64,000 nucleotides of DNA from Chitinophaga agri (GTDB lineage: Bacteria; Bacteroidota; Bacteroidia; Chitinophagales; Chitinophagaceae), in the NCBI RefSeq assembly GCF_010093065.1, contig NZ_CP048113.1:6776001-6840000 (forward strand). Direction: 5' to 3'. This document shows, one piece after another, positions 54,363 to 63,350 of the stretch. Every line of letters starts with the position of its first letter. The first letter of the stretch is position 1. The notes under the pieces are model-generated. The model was not told the origin of the DNA. It made no database searches and saw nothing but the letters and a program-made list of their open reading frames with translations. Both the position numbers and the translations under genes were made by a program.

Positions 54363-55681
54363 TTTGTATCTCGAATGAATTTTCGGAAATTACCTAATAT
54401 AGGAATTGCACCATAACGTCCCTCAAAATACCTTTTTTCTTTATCGGTATCAGGACGTTCTTTTTCCGATTTAAATTCTCCGTCCTTTTCTTCAAAGTGT
54501 ACAAAGTCAGAAAGAGAATAGATTTCTGTACTTTCCCACTTATTTTTTTCAGAAAAATAAATCTGATCTCTTCTTAGTTTGGAATAACTCAATAAGTTCG
54601 TATCATGCGTAGCAAAAATTAGTTGGGCTCCGTTCGGATTGGATGTCTGATCAAGGAACAGATCAATCGTATTCAGTGTCATGATAGGATGCATCGCTGC
54701 TTCTATTTCGTCGATGATCAGCACACCTCCTTTAGATAATGCCCAGAGAATTGGTCCGCTAAGTTTAAACGCCTTTTGCGATCCGGCTGATTCTCTTTCA
54801 TAAAAGTCCCAGATGTGTACGTTTGCGGTTGCTTGTCCGTCATTGTCATATAAGTTGTGAACCGCATTGACTTTGTACGTTTGCTGTCCCTGCAGCTGAT
54901 TGATCAGTTCTTTTCTCAATGCCTCTGGCATGTTAGCTGGAAGTTCTGCTTCATCAAAGTCACGGGTCGCAATCTGAATGTCGAGAATACCAAGATTGAG
55001 CGATTTAATGTAGTCCTGTATTTTAATACTATAGGCTGAAGTGTTATGAAGCGCTACTGTACGTATATCATCGTCGGTACTCAATCCGTCGATCATATGT
55101 AAATATTTAAACCATTGCATTATTTTTTTGGGTTCTTCAAGATTAAGTGTGTCGCTTATAGATAGAAATAATGCATTCGGCCGCGTTGCCTCTATCGCCG
55201 CATCAATCACTTTTTTTGATCCTTTAAGACTGGTACTGACATCTATAGTATCGCCTTCTCTCTCAAAGATGTATACCTCCCGTCCTGCCGATTTCCGGAA
55301 TAACCATTCTTTGTTTACTTCATATTCAGAAAACTCAAGGCCATAGCGATAACGGATGCCGTCAATAATGAAAGTAGCCTCTAATCGGGTTGGCTTATTT
55401 TCATAGCCGGCACGTAAAACGAAAGGATCATAAGGTAACTTCGCTGTTGAAGACATGCCGGCAGATGTATGTACCAGTCTGTCAAGTAAGCTGATAGCTC
55501 TGAGCAGATTAGACTTACCACTTGCGTTAGGTCCATAAAGCGCGATCGCGTTTAATGCCTGGTATTTTCCTTTTGTAATGATGTTCTGCAAATGATCTTT
55601 CTGATTCGTGGCAGGAATCAGGCTAATTTCTTGTTCAGCACCGATAGACCTATAGTTCGATATTTTAAATGCTATCAACAT
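54341..55681 (-). CDS. AAA-family ATPase (RloA-like) of a putative defence pair
   Basis: The 446-residue SMC/ABC-like ATPase begins MLIAFKISNYRSIGAEQEISL, has Walker A at residues 50-57 (GPNASGKS), and a signature region with LSKGGVLIIDEIEAAMHP as Walker B and dimer interface. LIFATHDTNLLS is the switch. This is the AAA_15/OLD-type ATPase found with RloB or other TOPRIM effectors. The pair are translationally linked through the overlap. The ATPase probably detects a phage product and licenses the RloB-like effector, by analogy with systems such as PARIS. That role is inferred. Confidence 0.87.
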   Translation of the reverse strand: MLIAFKISNYRSIGAEQEISLIPATNQKDHLQNIITKGKYQALNAIALYGPNASGKSNLLRAISLLDRLVHTSAGMSSTAKLPYDPFVLRAGYENKPTRLEATFIIDGIRYRYGLEFSEYEVNKEWLFRKSAGREVYIFEREGDTIDVSTSLKGSKKVIDAAIEATRPNALFLSISDTLNLEEPKKIMQWFKYLHMIDGLSTDDDIRTVALHNTSAYSIKIQDYIKSLNLGILDIQIATRDFDEAELPANMPEALRKELINQLQGQQTYKVNAVHNLYDNDGQATANVHIWDFYERESAGSQKAFKLSGPILWALSKGGVLIIDEIEAAMHPIMTLNTIDLFLDQTSNPNGAQLIFATHDTNLLSYSKLRRDQIYFSEKNKWESTEIYSLSDFVHFEEKDGEFKSEKERPDTDKEKRYFEGRYGAIPILGNFRKFIRDTKWPKEEK

Positions 55682-56172
55682 GGCGTTTTGGGAGGGTTTT
55701 CTACGAAAATAAGCAAGTTCGGTGTTATTTTATGATTGAAGGCGATTTTTTTTGGACCTGTTGAATTGTAAAAAACTATTGTAACGGCTGACTTCGTTTC
55801 TCGGAGAGCAGGTTATAACTAGCGTCGATCGCATTACAGACTGATCATCCACTCACTCATATCCGTTGAGGTAAGCTTTCACCTCCGTTTCTCCTCCGTT
55901 TTAAAACGGAGGAGAAACGGAGGTGAAAGCTTACCTCAACGAATACAAACCATTACCAAACCGGCCCTGTGCACTTGCGTCCAATATCCGGCGTTATTCA
56001 ATACCCCAATGCTATTTCTGCCCTAATTGCGTGTATATCAATACGTTATCTGTATTTTCCTTGTTGATAGTGGATTTTGAACTGAACTATTTGTTAATCA
56101 ATTATTTAAGACGATGGATTTGCGTAAATTCCGCATCTCCTAATCTGTTAAATTTGTATAAAACCTACAATT
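55682..56172. other. Divergent intergenic region holding the palindrome
   Basis: Besides the palindrome, these 491 bases contain no supported gene; a plus-strand frame from 55923 starts inside the palindrome and has no domain. The left part should carry the promoter of the ATPase/RloB pair, and the right part that of the 56173 gene. No clear TAnnTTTG element was recognised on either strand. Confidence 0.5.
55864..55941. repeat. Perfect 78-bp palindrome without spacer
   Basis: Bases 55864-55902 are the exact reverse complement of 55903-55941: two 39-bp arms joined directly at TTTTAAAA. The first mismatch on either side is 55863/55942. Each arm contains two CCTCCGTTT words 11 bp apart (55882 and 55893) and an AAGCTT site. 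The element sits between the start of the RloA-like gene and the small gene at 56173. No target-site duplication was seen at its borders. Confidence 0.97.
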
Positions 56173-56463
56173 ATGGCAAGAACAAAAAACGCTTTGTTAA
56201 CAGGTATGAAGGTCCTCAAAAGTCCCGCTACCAGAAAATTAATGGTCAAGAAAATAAAAGGCCGCAGCTACGTCGGCAAACCACCCGATATGAGCCATGT
56301 TGTTTTATCTCCCGCGCAACTGGAGTCAAATGATAGATTTGCAGAAGCGGTGCAATTTGCAAGGGGTATTATCAGTGATCCTGTGAAGAAGGATGCCTAT
56401 AAGAAACGTCGCGGCAGCAGTGTGTACCACAGCGCGATCAGAGATTACATGGAGCAGTACTAG
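56173..56463 (+). CDS. Uncharacterised small protein, paralogue of the 34515 gene product
   Basis: The 96-residue product is Lys/Arg-rich at its N-terminus (about residues 1-30) and then carries RF (55-56), AV (59-60), DP (69-70), Y76, G81, Y85 and R90-D91. These match the core of the 189-residue protein at 34515-35084 with the same spacing apart from a two-residue difference between Y76 and G81. It lacks the Ig-like C-terminal part of that protein. No named family was recognised. It ends 3 bp before the PQQ dehydrogenase gene, so the two may be cotranscribed. The perfect palindrome lies 232 bp upstream. Confidence 0.75.
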   Translation: MARTKNALLTGMKVLKSPATRKLMVKKIKGRSYVGKPPDMSHVVLSPAQLESNDRFAEAVQFARGIISDPVKKDAYKKRRGSSVYHSAIRDYMEQY

Positions 56464-56466
56464 TAC

Positions 56467-58707
56467 ATGAATAATTCCACGTTTACCACATTGAAACACA
56501 CTATGAGCTATTTGTCCGACGTGTTTTCCCGCAGCTATGTTTACCTGTTTTTACTAGCCATCATTTTCACCTCCTGCCACCGGGGAGATTATAACTATGC
56601 TGAATGGCAGGTATACGGCGGTACAAAAAATGCGCGACACTATTCCGCCCTCAAAGAGATCAATACGGCTAATGTCAGCAAGCTTACTGTCGCATGGACC
56701 TATCATACCGGCGACGCTGATACGGCATTGCACACACAGATCCAGTGTAACCCGATTGTAATAGACGGAACACTCTACGGCACCAGCCCTAAAATGAAAT
56801 TATTTGCGCTGGATGCCGGAACAGGAAAGCAGCAATGGCTTTTTGATCCAGCTGTTGCGATTAAGGTGGATACAGCCGCAGGTACAGATCCAGCTGCGCT
56901 ATTTTCCAACACCGGCCGCGGCGTCACTTACTGGACAGACGGTAAGAACGACAAACGAATTTTTTATACAGCAGCGCACTACCTGTTATGTATAAACGCA
57001 ACTGATGGAAGGCCTGTAGGAAGTTTTGGTAACGACGGGCATGTTGATCTGCATGACGGATTAGGTGCTGATAGGAAGGACCGTTTTATCACTTCCAATA
57101 CACCTGGTATCATCTACAAAGATCTGCTGATCGTCGGTTCACGTGTGGCAGAGGACGCAACTGCTGCTCCCGGGCATATCCGTGCATATGACGTGCGCAC
57201 AGGAAAGATCCGCTGGACATTTCATACCATCCCGCAGCCGGGAGAATTTGGGTATGAATCCCTGGAAGATAAGGATGCATGGAAGCACCTTGGCGGCGCA
57301 AACTGTTGGGCGGGAATGAGCCTGGATGAAAAAACAGGTACCGTGTTTGTACCAACGGGTGCTATTGCCGCGGACTTCTATGGTGGCAGCAGACTGGGAG
57401 ATGGCCTGTTCGGCAACTGTATCCTTGCATTGGATGCGGCTACAGGCAAACGGATCTGGCATTTCCAGACGGTGCACCATGACCTGTGGGACAGAGACCC
57501 ACCTTCTGCGCCTGTGCTGGTGAGCATTAAGAAAGATGGTAAGGACATAGACGCCCTCGCACAAACCACTAAAGCCGGATTTATCTTTCTATTAGACAGA
57601 ACCACCGGAAAACCGATCTATCCCGTTGAGGAAAGACCGGTACCTGCCACATCGGATTTAGCCGGTGAGCAACCTTCTCCCACGCAACCAGTACCCACCT
57701 GGCCGAAGCCGTTTGTACGACAGGTACTCACGGAAAAAGACCTGAACGACCTCGTACCTGATAGTGAATATATAGCGCTGAAAAGACGACTCGCAGGTTT
57801 GAAAACAGGCGATATCTTTACGCCGCCCTCCAGACAGGGAACCGTGATCTTTCCCGGATTTGACGGAGGCGCAGAGTGGGGCGGACCTGCCTATGATCCG
57901 GCTTCAGATATACTCTATGTGAACGCCAGCGAAATGCCGTGGATCCTGACTATGATAGCGGTAAAAGACAAGGCTGCACATAAAGAAGATTATCTGGAAG
58001 CAGGTAAGCGCTTGTACAGGCAGAATTGTATGTCCTGCCACGGCCCGGAGAGAAAAGGAGGCGGCAATTATCCGTCATTATTATCCGTCAATAAAAAATA
58101 CAGTGATGCAACTTTCCATCAGCTGCTATCAGCAGGGCGCGGCATGATGCCGGCTTTCAACCGGTTGACCGAACAGGAGCAACACGCGATAGCCGCATTC
58201 ATCCTCGAACAGAAAGACCAGCACGCAAAGCCATTTGTTGCTTCATCTTCAGAAGACGATCGTTATCTGCATCTGCCATATACCAACACAGGCTATCACA
58301 AGTTCCTCACCAGGGAAGGCTATCCGGCAGTGAAGCCACCGTGGGGTACGTTAACAGCGATTGATCTGAATACCGGAGCGGTTGTGTGGAAAGATACGTT
58401 AGGCGATTACCCGGAGTTTAAAGCTAAAGGCATACATACAGGTACGGAAAATTATGGCGGTCCTGTAGTGACGGCCGGCGGACTGCTCTTCATCGCTGCC
58501 ACCAAAGACAGTAAGATAAGAGCTTTCGATAAAAAGACCGGCGTATTACTATGGGAAGCTGACCTGCCGGCATCAGGGTTTGCGACGCCTGCGGTGTATC
58601 AGAAGGACGGAAAGGAATATGTCGTTATCGCATGTGGCGGCGGCAAACTGAAAACTACTTCCGGCGATGCTTATGTTGCTTTTGCACTACCATCTCAGAA
58701 GAAATAA
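56467..58707 (+). CDS. PQQ-dependent dehydrogenase lipoprotein with cytochrome c domain
   Basis: The 746-residue protein has a lipoprotein signal ending at C37 (AIIFTSC), so it is probably anchored in the outer or inner membrane facing the periplasm. An eight-bladed PQQ propeller surrounds an inserted cytochrome c. The propeller blades include EWQVYGGTKNARHYSAL, TVAWTYHTGDAD and GAIAADFYGGSRLGDG. The haem motif is C521-x2-C524-H525 (NCMSCHG), and GMMPAF supplies the axial Met. Such enzymes oxidise sugars or alcohols in the periplasm and pass electrons to the respiratory chain. The substrate cannot be read. It follows the small 56173 gene by 3 bp and is closed by a hairpin at 58728. Confidence 0.9.
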   Translation: MNNSTFTTLKHTMSYLSDVFSRSYVYLFLLAIIFTSCHRGDYNYAEWQVYGGTKNARHYSALKEINTANVSKLTVAWTYHTGDADTALHTQIQCNPIVIDGTLYGTSPKMKLFALDAGTGKQQWLFDPAVAIKVDTAAGTDPAALFSNTGRGVTYWTDGKNDKRIFYTAAHYLLCINATDGRPVGSFGNDGHVDLHDGLGADRKDRFITSNTPGIIYKDLLIVGSRVAEDATAAPGHIRAYDVRTGKIRWTFHTIPQPGEFGYESLEDKDAWKHLGGANCWAGMSLDEKTGTVFVPTGAIAADFYGGSRLGDGLFGNCILALDAATGKRIWHFQTVHHDLWDRDPPSAPVLVSIKKDGKDIDALAQTTKAGFIFLLDRTTGKPIYPVEERPVPATSDLAGEQPSPTQPVPTWPKPFVRQVLTEKDLNDLVPDSEYIALKRRLAGLKTGDIFTPPSRQGTVIFPGFDGGAEWGGPAYDPASDILYVNASEMPWILTMIAVKDKAAHKEDYLEAGKRLYRQNCMSCHGPERKGGGNYPSLLSVNKKYSDATFHQLLSAGRGMMPAFNRLTEQEQHAIAAFILEQKDQHAKPFVASSSEDDRYLHLPYTNTGYHKFLTREGYPAVKPPWGTLTAIDLNTGAVVWKDTLGDYPEFKAKGIHTGTENYGGPVVTAGGLLFIAATKDSKIRAFDKKTGVLLWEADLPASGFATPAVYQKDGKEYVVIACGGGKLKTTSGDAYVAFALPSQKK

Positions 58708-58727
58708 ACAGCGGCCCGGTAAAACAG

Positions 58728-58756
58728 CAAAGGCTTCCCACACAGGAAAGCCTTTG
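58728..58756. terminator. Bidirectional terminator hairpin
   Basis: CAAAGGCTT (58728-58736) pairs with AAGCCTTTG (58748-58756) around an 11-base loop, between two convergent genes. T-runs beyond the stem are short, so its strength is moderate. Confidence 0.65.
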
Positions 58757-58775
58757 TATGCTGAAAAATAGCTGA

Positions 58776-60035
58776 TTAATTTCTTGTTCTTCCGGCTCTG
58801 CCTTCACCACGGCCACCACCATTACTATTCCCGCCGTTCCTGCCACCAGGTGTACCATTTCTGCCGCCACCGGAATTGTTGTTACCCCGGGAAGGTGTGT
58901 AGCCATTATTGCCACGTGGATTATAGTTATCCCTGCCGGAATAGGATTCCCTGGTACCCGGACGCGGACTGTAATTGTTCCGGTTGTCCGACCAGTTACC
59001 CCTTGGCGAATTATCCCTGTAACCATTACGGTTGTCATATGGACGGCCATTGTTATTATAGCCGTTGTAATTGCCACGTGGACCATTGTTGTTATTGTAC
59101 CTGCCGCCTGGATACCTGTCAGGATAATGTCCGCGGTCGGCCCTTCTGGAGCGGTAGTCAGACACGATCACACGGTTGCGGTTATAGACGATACCGGAGT
59201 AGGTCCTTGCGGGATAGTACATTACACGTGCAGGTGGTATTCTGCGTATAGGCGCATATGCATATCCATACCGGTAGTGATGACATACCGGGCGATAAGC
59301 GTAGACCGGCATCGGGCGCCATGGTCTCCACCATACCGGAGGGTTCACCCAGGTCCATGGAGACGTCCATACCATGTAGGAAGGCGCATACACCCGGCGT
59401 ACACAAGGCCAGAACCATACGTTGACAATCACACGGGCAGGCGCGAATACCGGCATATCGAAACCTGCTGAAGGACCATGTGCGCGGGTGTTGGGTTCGT
59501 AGAAATACGAGTTCCTTTCCGCATCATCCGGCGCTGCATTATCAGTGACTTCTACCGGTTCAGAGATAGTTGTTTCACCATAGATATCTTCATCACCTGC
59601 AATCTGGATCACAGCCGTATTCTCACCTGTTTTCTCCAGTTCGATCACCGCTATATCCTGACTTTCCTGGTTGGATACAAGGGCCTGTATGATGAATACC
59701 TGTACCTGGTCCTTTCTTTTATTGATGACACGCAGGTAGTCGATGTTGCCATCGCCATTCAGGTCCAGGTTATTGACCTTATTGTTTTGAGTATTGAGCA
59801 GCTTTTCAAATTCTTCCGGAGAATTCGCCTGTTTGAAGAGGGAAAGCGCTCCCTGCAGACTAAAATTATCGCCTGGTAGTCCGGTAGAATCCTGATCAGA
59901 AGGCGACCAGCTGTCGTCATCCCATTCGTCGGATTGCTCCTGTAATGGTTGTCTGGAATACGATTCCTGTGCATGGCTGGCAAGTGCAGCCGACAGGCAA
60001 ATGAGCAGTGCAGGTAGGGAGTGGCTGATCTTCAT
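58776..60035 (-). CDS. Secreted protein with Gly/Asn/Arg-rich C-terminus
   Basis: From the ATG at 60035 the 419-residue product starts with a signal peptide (residues 1-21, ending SHAQ). An acidic Ser/Asp linker is followed by a compact domain holding DLNGDGNIDYLRVINKRKDQVQVFIIQA, with an EF-hand-like DxNxDGxxD loop. The C-terminal half changes to Tyr/Trp/Pro-rich segments (WFWPCVRRVYAPSYMVW; NPPVWWRPWRPMPVYAYRP) and then to low-complexity Gly/Asn/Arg repeats. It is probably secreted or surface-bound. The calcium-type loop in a secreted protein is a family feature of several Bacteroidota DUFs. Function is unknown. Confidence 0.75.
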   Translation of the reverse strand: MKISHSLPALLICLSAALASHAQESYSRQPLQEQSDEWDDDSWSPSDQDSTGLPGDNFSLQGALSLFKQANSPEEFEKLLNTQNNKVNNLDLNGDGNIDYLRVINKRKDQVQVFIIQALVSNQESQDIAVIELEKTGENTAVIQIAGDEDIYGETTISEPVEVTDNAAPDDAERNSYFYEPNTRAHGPSAGFDMPVFAPARVIVNVWFWPCVRRVYAPSYMVWTSPWTWVNPPVWWRPWRPMPVYAYRPVCHHYRYGYAYAPIRRIPPARVMYYPARTYSGIVYNRNRVIVSDYRSRRADRGHYPDRYPGGRYNNNNGPRGNYNGYNNNGRPYDNRNGYRDNSPRGNWSDNRNNYSPRPGTRESYSGRDNYNPRGNNGYTPSRGNNNSGGGRNGTPGGRNGGNSNGGGRGEGRAGRTRN

Positions 60036-60273
60036 GGTGGTGATGTTAGTGGTATAGCTGATATGTAAACATAAATAAATGTACAAATACTTTAATGCAA
60101 TATGTATGCCGGAGATTAAAATCTTGCTGGCAACGCTAAAATGGGTGGGTATTTCCCGTTGAATTATTGGATGGACTGGCTGGATGTAGAGATGCATAGC
60201 CGGCGATGGTTCTGATTTAAAGCGTGTAGCCGGGCTTCGCTATAGATTGCATCAATTATTTTATCTTTGATTT

Positions 60274-61806
60274 ATGAGAAAATATCCAATTGGCTTACAG
60301 GATTTTGGTAAAATCAGAAGAGAGGGGTATCTGTATATCGACAAAACTCAATTAGTTCATAAATTGATCGAATCTGGTAGTAACTATTTTCTGAGTCGGC
60401 CGAGGCGTTTTGGTAAATCTCTGTTATTATCCATTATTAAGGAAATTTTCAAAGGCAGTAAGGACCTGTTTGAAGGTTTATGGATCCACGATCAATGGAA
60501 TTGGGAGCAGAAGCATCCGGTGATCCATCTGAGGCTAAGCCAGATTGATTATAAGAATCATGGGTTGGAGATAGCCCTTAGCCGCGAACTTGATTTTTTA
60601 GCCAAAGAGTTTGAAGTCGAACTGATTGAAGATAGCCTTGCTTTGAAATTCAGGGAGTTGATCAGAGAAGTGGCGAACAGAAAAGGACAGGTAGTGATCC
60701 TGATCGACGAATATGATAAGCCAATCACAGACTATCTTGACGATCTGAATAAAGCATTGGAAAACCGGTCGGTATTTAAAAGTTTCTATTCAGTATTAAA
60801 AGATGCTGATGAGTATATCCGTTTGTTATTGCTTACTGGTGTAAGTAAGTTTGCCAAGGTGAGTATCTTCTCAGATCTCAATAACTTATACGACATCTCC
60901 CTTGATCCCCACTATGCTACATTAGTCGGCATCACACAGGAAGAGCTAGAGTCTAATTTTAAGGATGAAATAGCTGTTCATCAGCGAAGCCAGCCTGATA
61001 TCTTGTCAAAATTAAAAGAATGGTATAACGGATATTCATGGGATGGTAACAGTAGTGTATATAATCCATTCTCATTATTGGGTTTTATGAAATCGGGGCG
61101 GATCCAGAATTTTTGGTTTCAGACGGGTACGCCAACCTGGCTAGTGAATCTGATGAAAGATAACCATGAGTTTAAACTGGACAATGTACGAATGGGAGAG
61201 AATGAGTTAAGTAGTTTCAATGTGGAGCATTTAACTTCATTACCCGTTTTGTTCCAGACCGGATATCTGACCATTAAGCATTATGATGAGGAATCAGGAC
61301 TATATGAGCTTGGCTATCCCAACAGGGAGGTAGAAGTAAGTCTGACAGATGCATTGCTGAGTGCCTACCGGAATATATTTCCAGGCAGCGGCTCAATGGC
61401 GGTGACATATGATCTGGGAAAGGCGCTGAAGGAGAATAATATGCCACAAATGTTTAAGGTGCTGGATGCGCTTATTTCTACCATACCTTACGATCATTGG
61501 AAAGCTGAAAGCGAATCTATTTTTCATATCATCGTGCATCTTTCTTTTAAGCGTTTGGGTTTTGATCTACAAAGCGAGGTACACAGTGCGACAGGCAGAT
61601 GTGATGCATTGATTCTCACTCAGCAATATATCTATGCTATCGAATTGAAACTCAACGGAAATGCGCAGGCAGCACTTGATCAGATCCTTGAGAAGGGGTA
61701 TTTACGCCCTTACGGATCAGATGCCAGGAAAAAAATAGCTATCGGTATTAATTTTTCTTCGGAGAAACGGGCTGTTGAAGATTTTTTAGTCAGGGAAGTG
61801 GAATAA
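60274..61806 (+). CDS. AAA-ATPase-like protein with PD-(D/E)XK nuclease domain
   Basis: The 510-residue protein has the AAA-ATPase_like N-terminus KYPIGLQDFGKIRREGYLYIDKT with its nucleotide loop SRPRRFGKSLLLS and a Walker B-like VVILIDEYDKPI. Its C-terminal PD-(D/E)XK-type domain has LQSEVHSATGRCDALILTQQYIYAIELKLNG, where D, E and K form the nuclease motif. Such proteins are found in many copies in Bacteroidota genomes and are often seen as mobile or selfish. No mobilisation gene is adjacent. A terminator follows. Confidence 0.9.
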   Translation: MRKYPIGLQDFGKIRREGYLYIDKTQLVHKLIESGSNYFLSRPRRFGKSLLLSIIKEIFKGSKDLFEGLWIHDQWNWEQKHPVIHLRLSQIDYKNHGLEIALSRELDFLAKEFEVELIEDSLALKFRELIREVANRKGQVVILIDEYDKPITDYLDDLNKALENRSVFKSFYSVLKDADEYIRLLLLTGVSKFAKVSIFSDLNNLYDISLDPHYATLVGITQEELESNFKDEIAVHQRSQPDILSKLKEWYNGYSWDGNSSVYNPFSLLGFMKSGRIQNFWFQTGTPTWLVNLMKDNHEFKLDNVRMGENELSSFNVEHLTSLPVLFQTGYLTIKHYDEESGLYELGYPNREVEVSLTDALLSAYRNIFPGSGSMAVTYDLGKALKENNMPQMFKVLDALISTIPYDHWKAESESIFHIIVHLSFKRLGFDLQSEVHSATGRCDALILTQQYIYAIELKLNGNAQAALDQILEKGYLRPYGSDARKKIAIGINFSSEKRAVEDFLVREVE

Positions 61807-61869
61807 TATCAGTGTTCCTGTCCTCAGATGGCGTAAGGGCCCGACAGTAAATTTTTAATATAAGGCTGC

Positions 61870-61903
61870 AAAAGGCACCAGATCGTAAGAGCTGGTGCCT
61901 TTT
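61870..61903. terminator. Bidirectional terminator hairpin
   Basis: AAAAGGCACCAG (61870-61881) pairs with CTGGTGCCTTTT (61892-61903) around a 10-base loop, between convergent genes. The A- and T-runs are within the stem ends. It is likely to terminate from both sides. Confidence 0.8.
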
Positions 61904-61980
61904 ACGTAACAGGTGCCGCTATGTCCGGCAACTGGCTGGCTCATTACGGCCATGCAGTTGAGGTAGGTACCGGACGCGGC

Positions 61981-62580
61981 TTATATATATTGTTTGGACT
62001 TTATTGACGGTATGATCACATACACCACCAGCCAGATGAACGCAAAGACGAACGCTGTTACCACCAGGAATGTCTGCATCTCCCAGTGTAGGATATAAGC
62101 GATGCCTGCATGGAGCAGGGCGAACTGTACGATAAACCCGCTTATCTGCCGGGTTTTATTGGCGATGCCTCCCAGGCTATGGAGCAGGAGGAGGGGGAGG
62201 TAGATATAACCTACCAGGGCGCCTCCGGTCATGATAACGATCGTCCGGAAGGGGAGATGTTCTTCCCGCATATAGATACCTGCCAGGAGTACAGCTACGG
62301 CAAAGAGCAGTAACCGGTTCAGGAACAGGGGGGTAAGGAATGACGGATAACTGTCGTAGCTTTCTTTATGTTGCCTGATCTCCAGCAGACCTTTTCTTTC
62401 CCAGTCTCTGCAGGCGGTACGGAAGGCGGTGTCAAAGTCTACACCCTGCTTCATATACATTTCAACGGTAAGGGCGATATGGTCGGCTATTTCCTGTCGG
62501 AGGCCAGGATCATTGATGGAGTTGGCTTTCAGGTAGTCTATGATCATATCGAACTGTTGTTTTGTAAAGCGTGGTGTCAT
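61981..62580 (-). CDS. Membrane protein next to a PadR gene
   Basis: The 199-residue protein has a soluble N-terminal helical region (residues 1-75, with a repeated Asp/Glu pattern QFDMIIDYLKANSINDPGLRQEIADHIALTVEMYMKQG) and four hydrophobic segments from residue 86 onward. This is the arrangement of small permease-prefix-like proteins that accompany PadR regulators. Its ATG overlaps the stop of the upstream PadR gene by 4 bp, so they are translationally coupled. Its function is not known; PadR partners are often involved in drug or envelope stress. Confidence 0.7.
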   Translation of the reverse strand: MTPRFTKQQFDMIIDYLKANSINDPGLRQEIADHIALTVEMYMKQGVDFDTAFRTACRDWERKGLLEIRQHKESYDSYPSFLTPLFLNRLLLFAVAVLLAGIYMREEHLPFRTIVIMTGGALVGYIYLPLLLLHSLGGIANKTRQISGFIVQFALLHAGIAYILHWEMQTFLVVTAFVFAFIWLVVYVIIPSIKSKQYI

Positions 62581-62828
62581 GAGGTTGACGGTTTAAAGTC
62601 TAAGATCTGGTTCAGTGAATTAAGGAACGAGCTTAACCACTGCATTTTTGATGCCGGAATTTGTTTTCCGGCGGTTATTATATAATAATATTTTCGCTGG
62701 TGTTTACCAATGTGGATGATTTCAGTGCTCAGGACGCCTGTAGCTGCCCGTCTGTGGAGGGTTGTATAGGTCAGTAGGTTCAGCATCATCATCCCGGTTG
62801 TCCCCTTCAGTAATTCCTTCGAGTACAT
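62577..62828 (-). CDS. PadR-type regulator lacking the central HTH
   Basis: The 83-residue product starts MYSKELLKGTTGMMMLNLL, which is the beginning of PadR proteins, and ends in GVLSTEIIHIGKHQRKYYYIITAGKQ, their winged-helix wing and C-terminus. Between them the stretch that normally carries the second and third helices of the HTH, including the YGYEI region, is missing. The sequence jumps from LLT to YTTLHRR near 62768-62772. About 25-30 residues are lost in frame, so DNA binding is doubtful. The gene overlaps the membrane protein gene and may still be translated. Confidence 0.65.
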   Translation of the reverse strand: MYSKELLKGTTGMMMLNLLTYTTLHRRAATGVLSTEIIHIGKHQRKYYYIITAGKQIPASKMQWLSSFLNSLNQILDFKPSTS

Positions 62829-63110
62829 ATATAGTAGACGCTGGTAAAGGCTGATGGTTTAATTACCTTGTATTACGAGGTATAAGATAAACAAATTATT
62901 CTTTATATGAAAGTTAAATATATTGATTACTAATATTTTGACAAAAATGCTGAGCCGGTCATAATAAAGATGCTGAAATTAGCCTTTTGTTGTATATATG
63001 TAATATTTTGGTGTGATTCCCCACGATTTTTGCTTTTTAATTGAAATTTTTTCCTAATTTGGTGCCGTCATTCCGGTTCATCCGTATGAATTATGCTGTA
63101 TGAATCAGCC

Positions 63111-63216
63111 TTAAACCACAACTAGTACACTGTTAGACCGCCGCTATCACCTATTGTTAGTTACAACCCGTAGCTAAAGAGATATTAGTTTAAACCGCAA
63201 CTCGCATACTGTTATA
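63111..63216. repeat. Imperfect 27-bp direct repeat
   Basis: TTAAACCxCAACTxGxAxAC at 63111 and 63190 continues with TGTTA in both copies. The two copies differ at five positions and lie 79 bp apart. This could be a pair of binding sites or a decayed duplication. Confidence 0.5.
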
Positions 63217-63350
63217 AATTACGAAACCTTCGTATGATGGTATTCGTAACTTGACATAATTATTAGACACTGCTTGTTTGCGGGGGACTGATCAACTTAC
63301 CGTCGTAAAATTCACTGCAAATTTTTTAGTGTTCAATATATAAATTTGGA

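Noticed and set aside
53652..55681. Direct assignment to the PARIS system
   Set aside because: The effector matches RloB rather than the DUF4435-type partner of PARIS, so only an architectural analogy is claimed.
55923..56333. Plus-strand 136-residue frame starting in the palindrome
   Set aside because: It overlaps the better supported 56173 gene in another frame and has no recognisable domain.
58784..59251. Plus-strand Cys/His/Tyr-rich frame opposite the Gly/Asn/Arg-rich gene
   Set aside because: It is the mirror of low-complexity codons on the other strand and lacks any domain.
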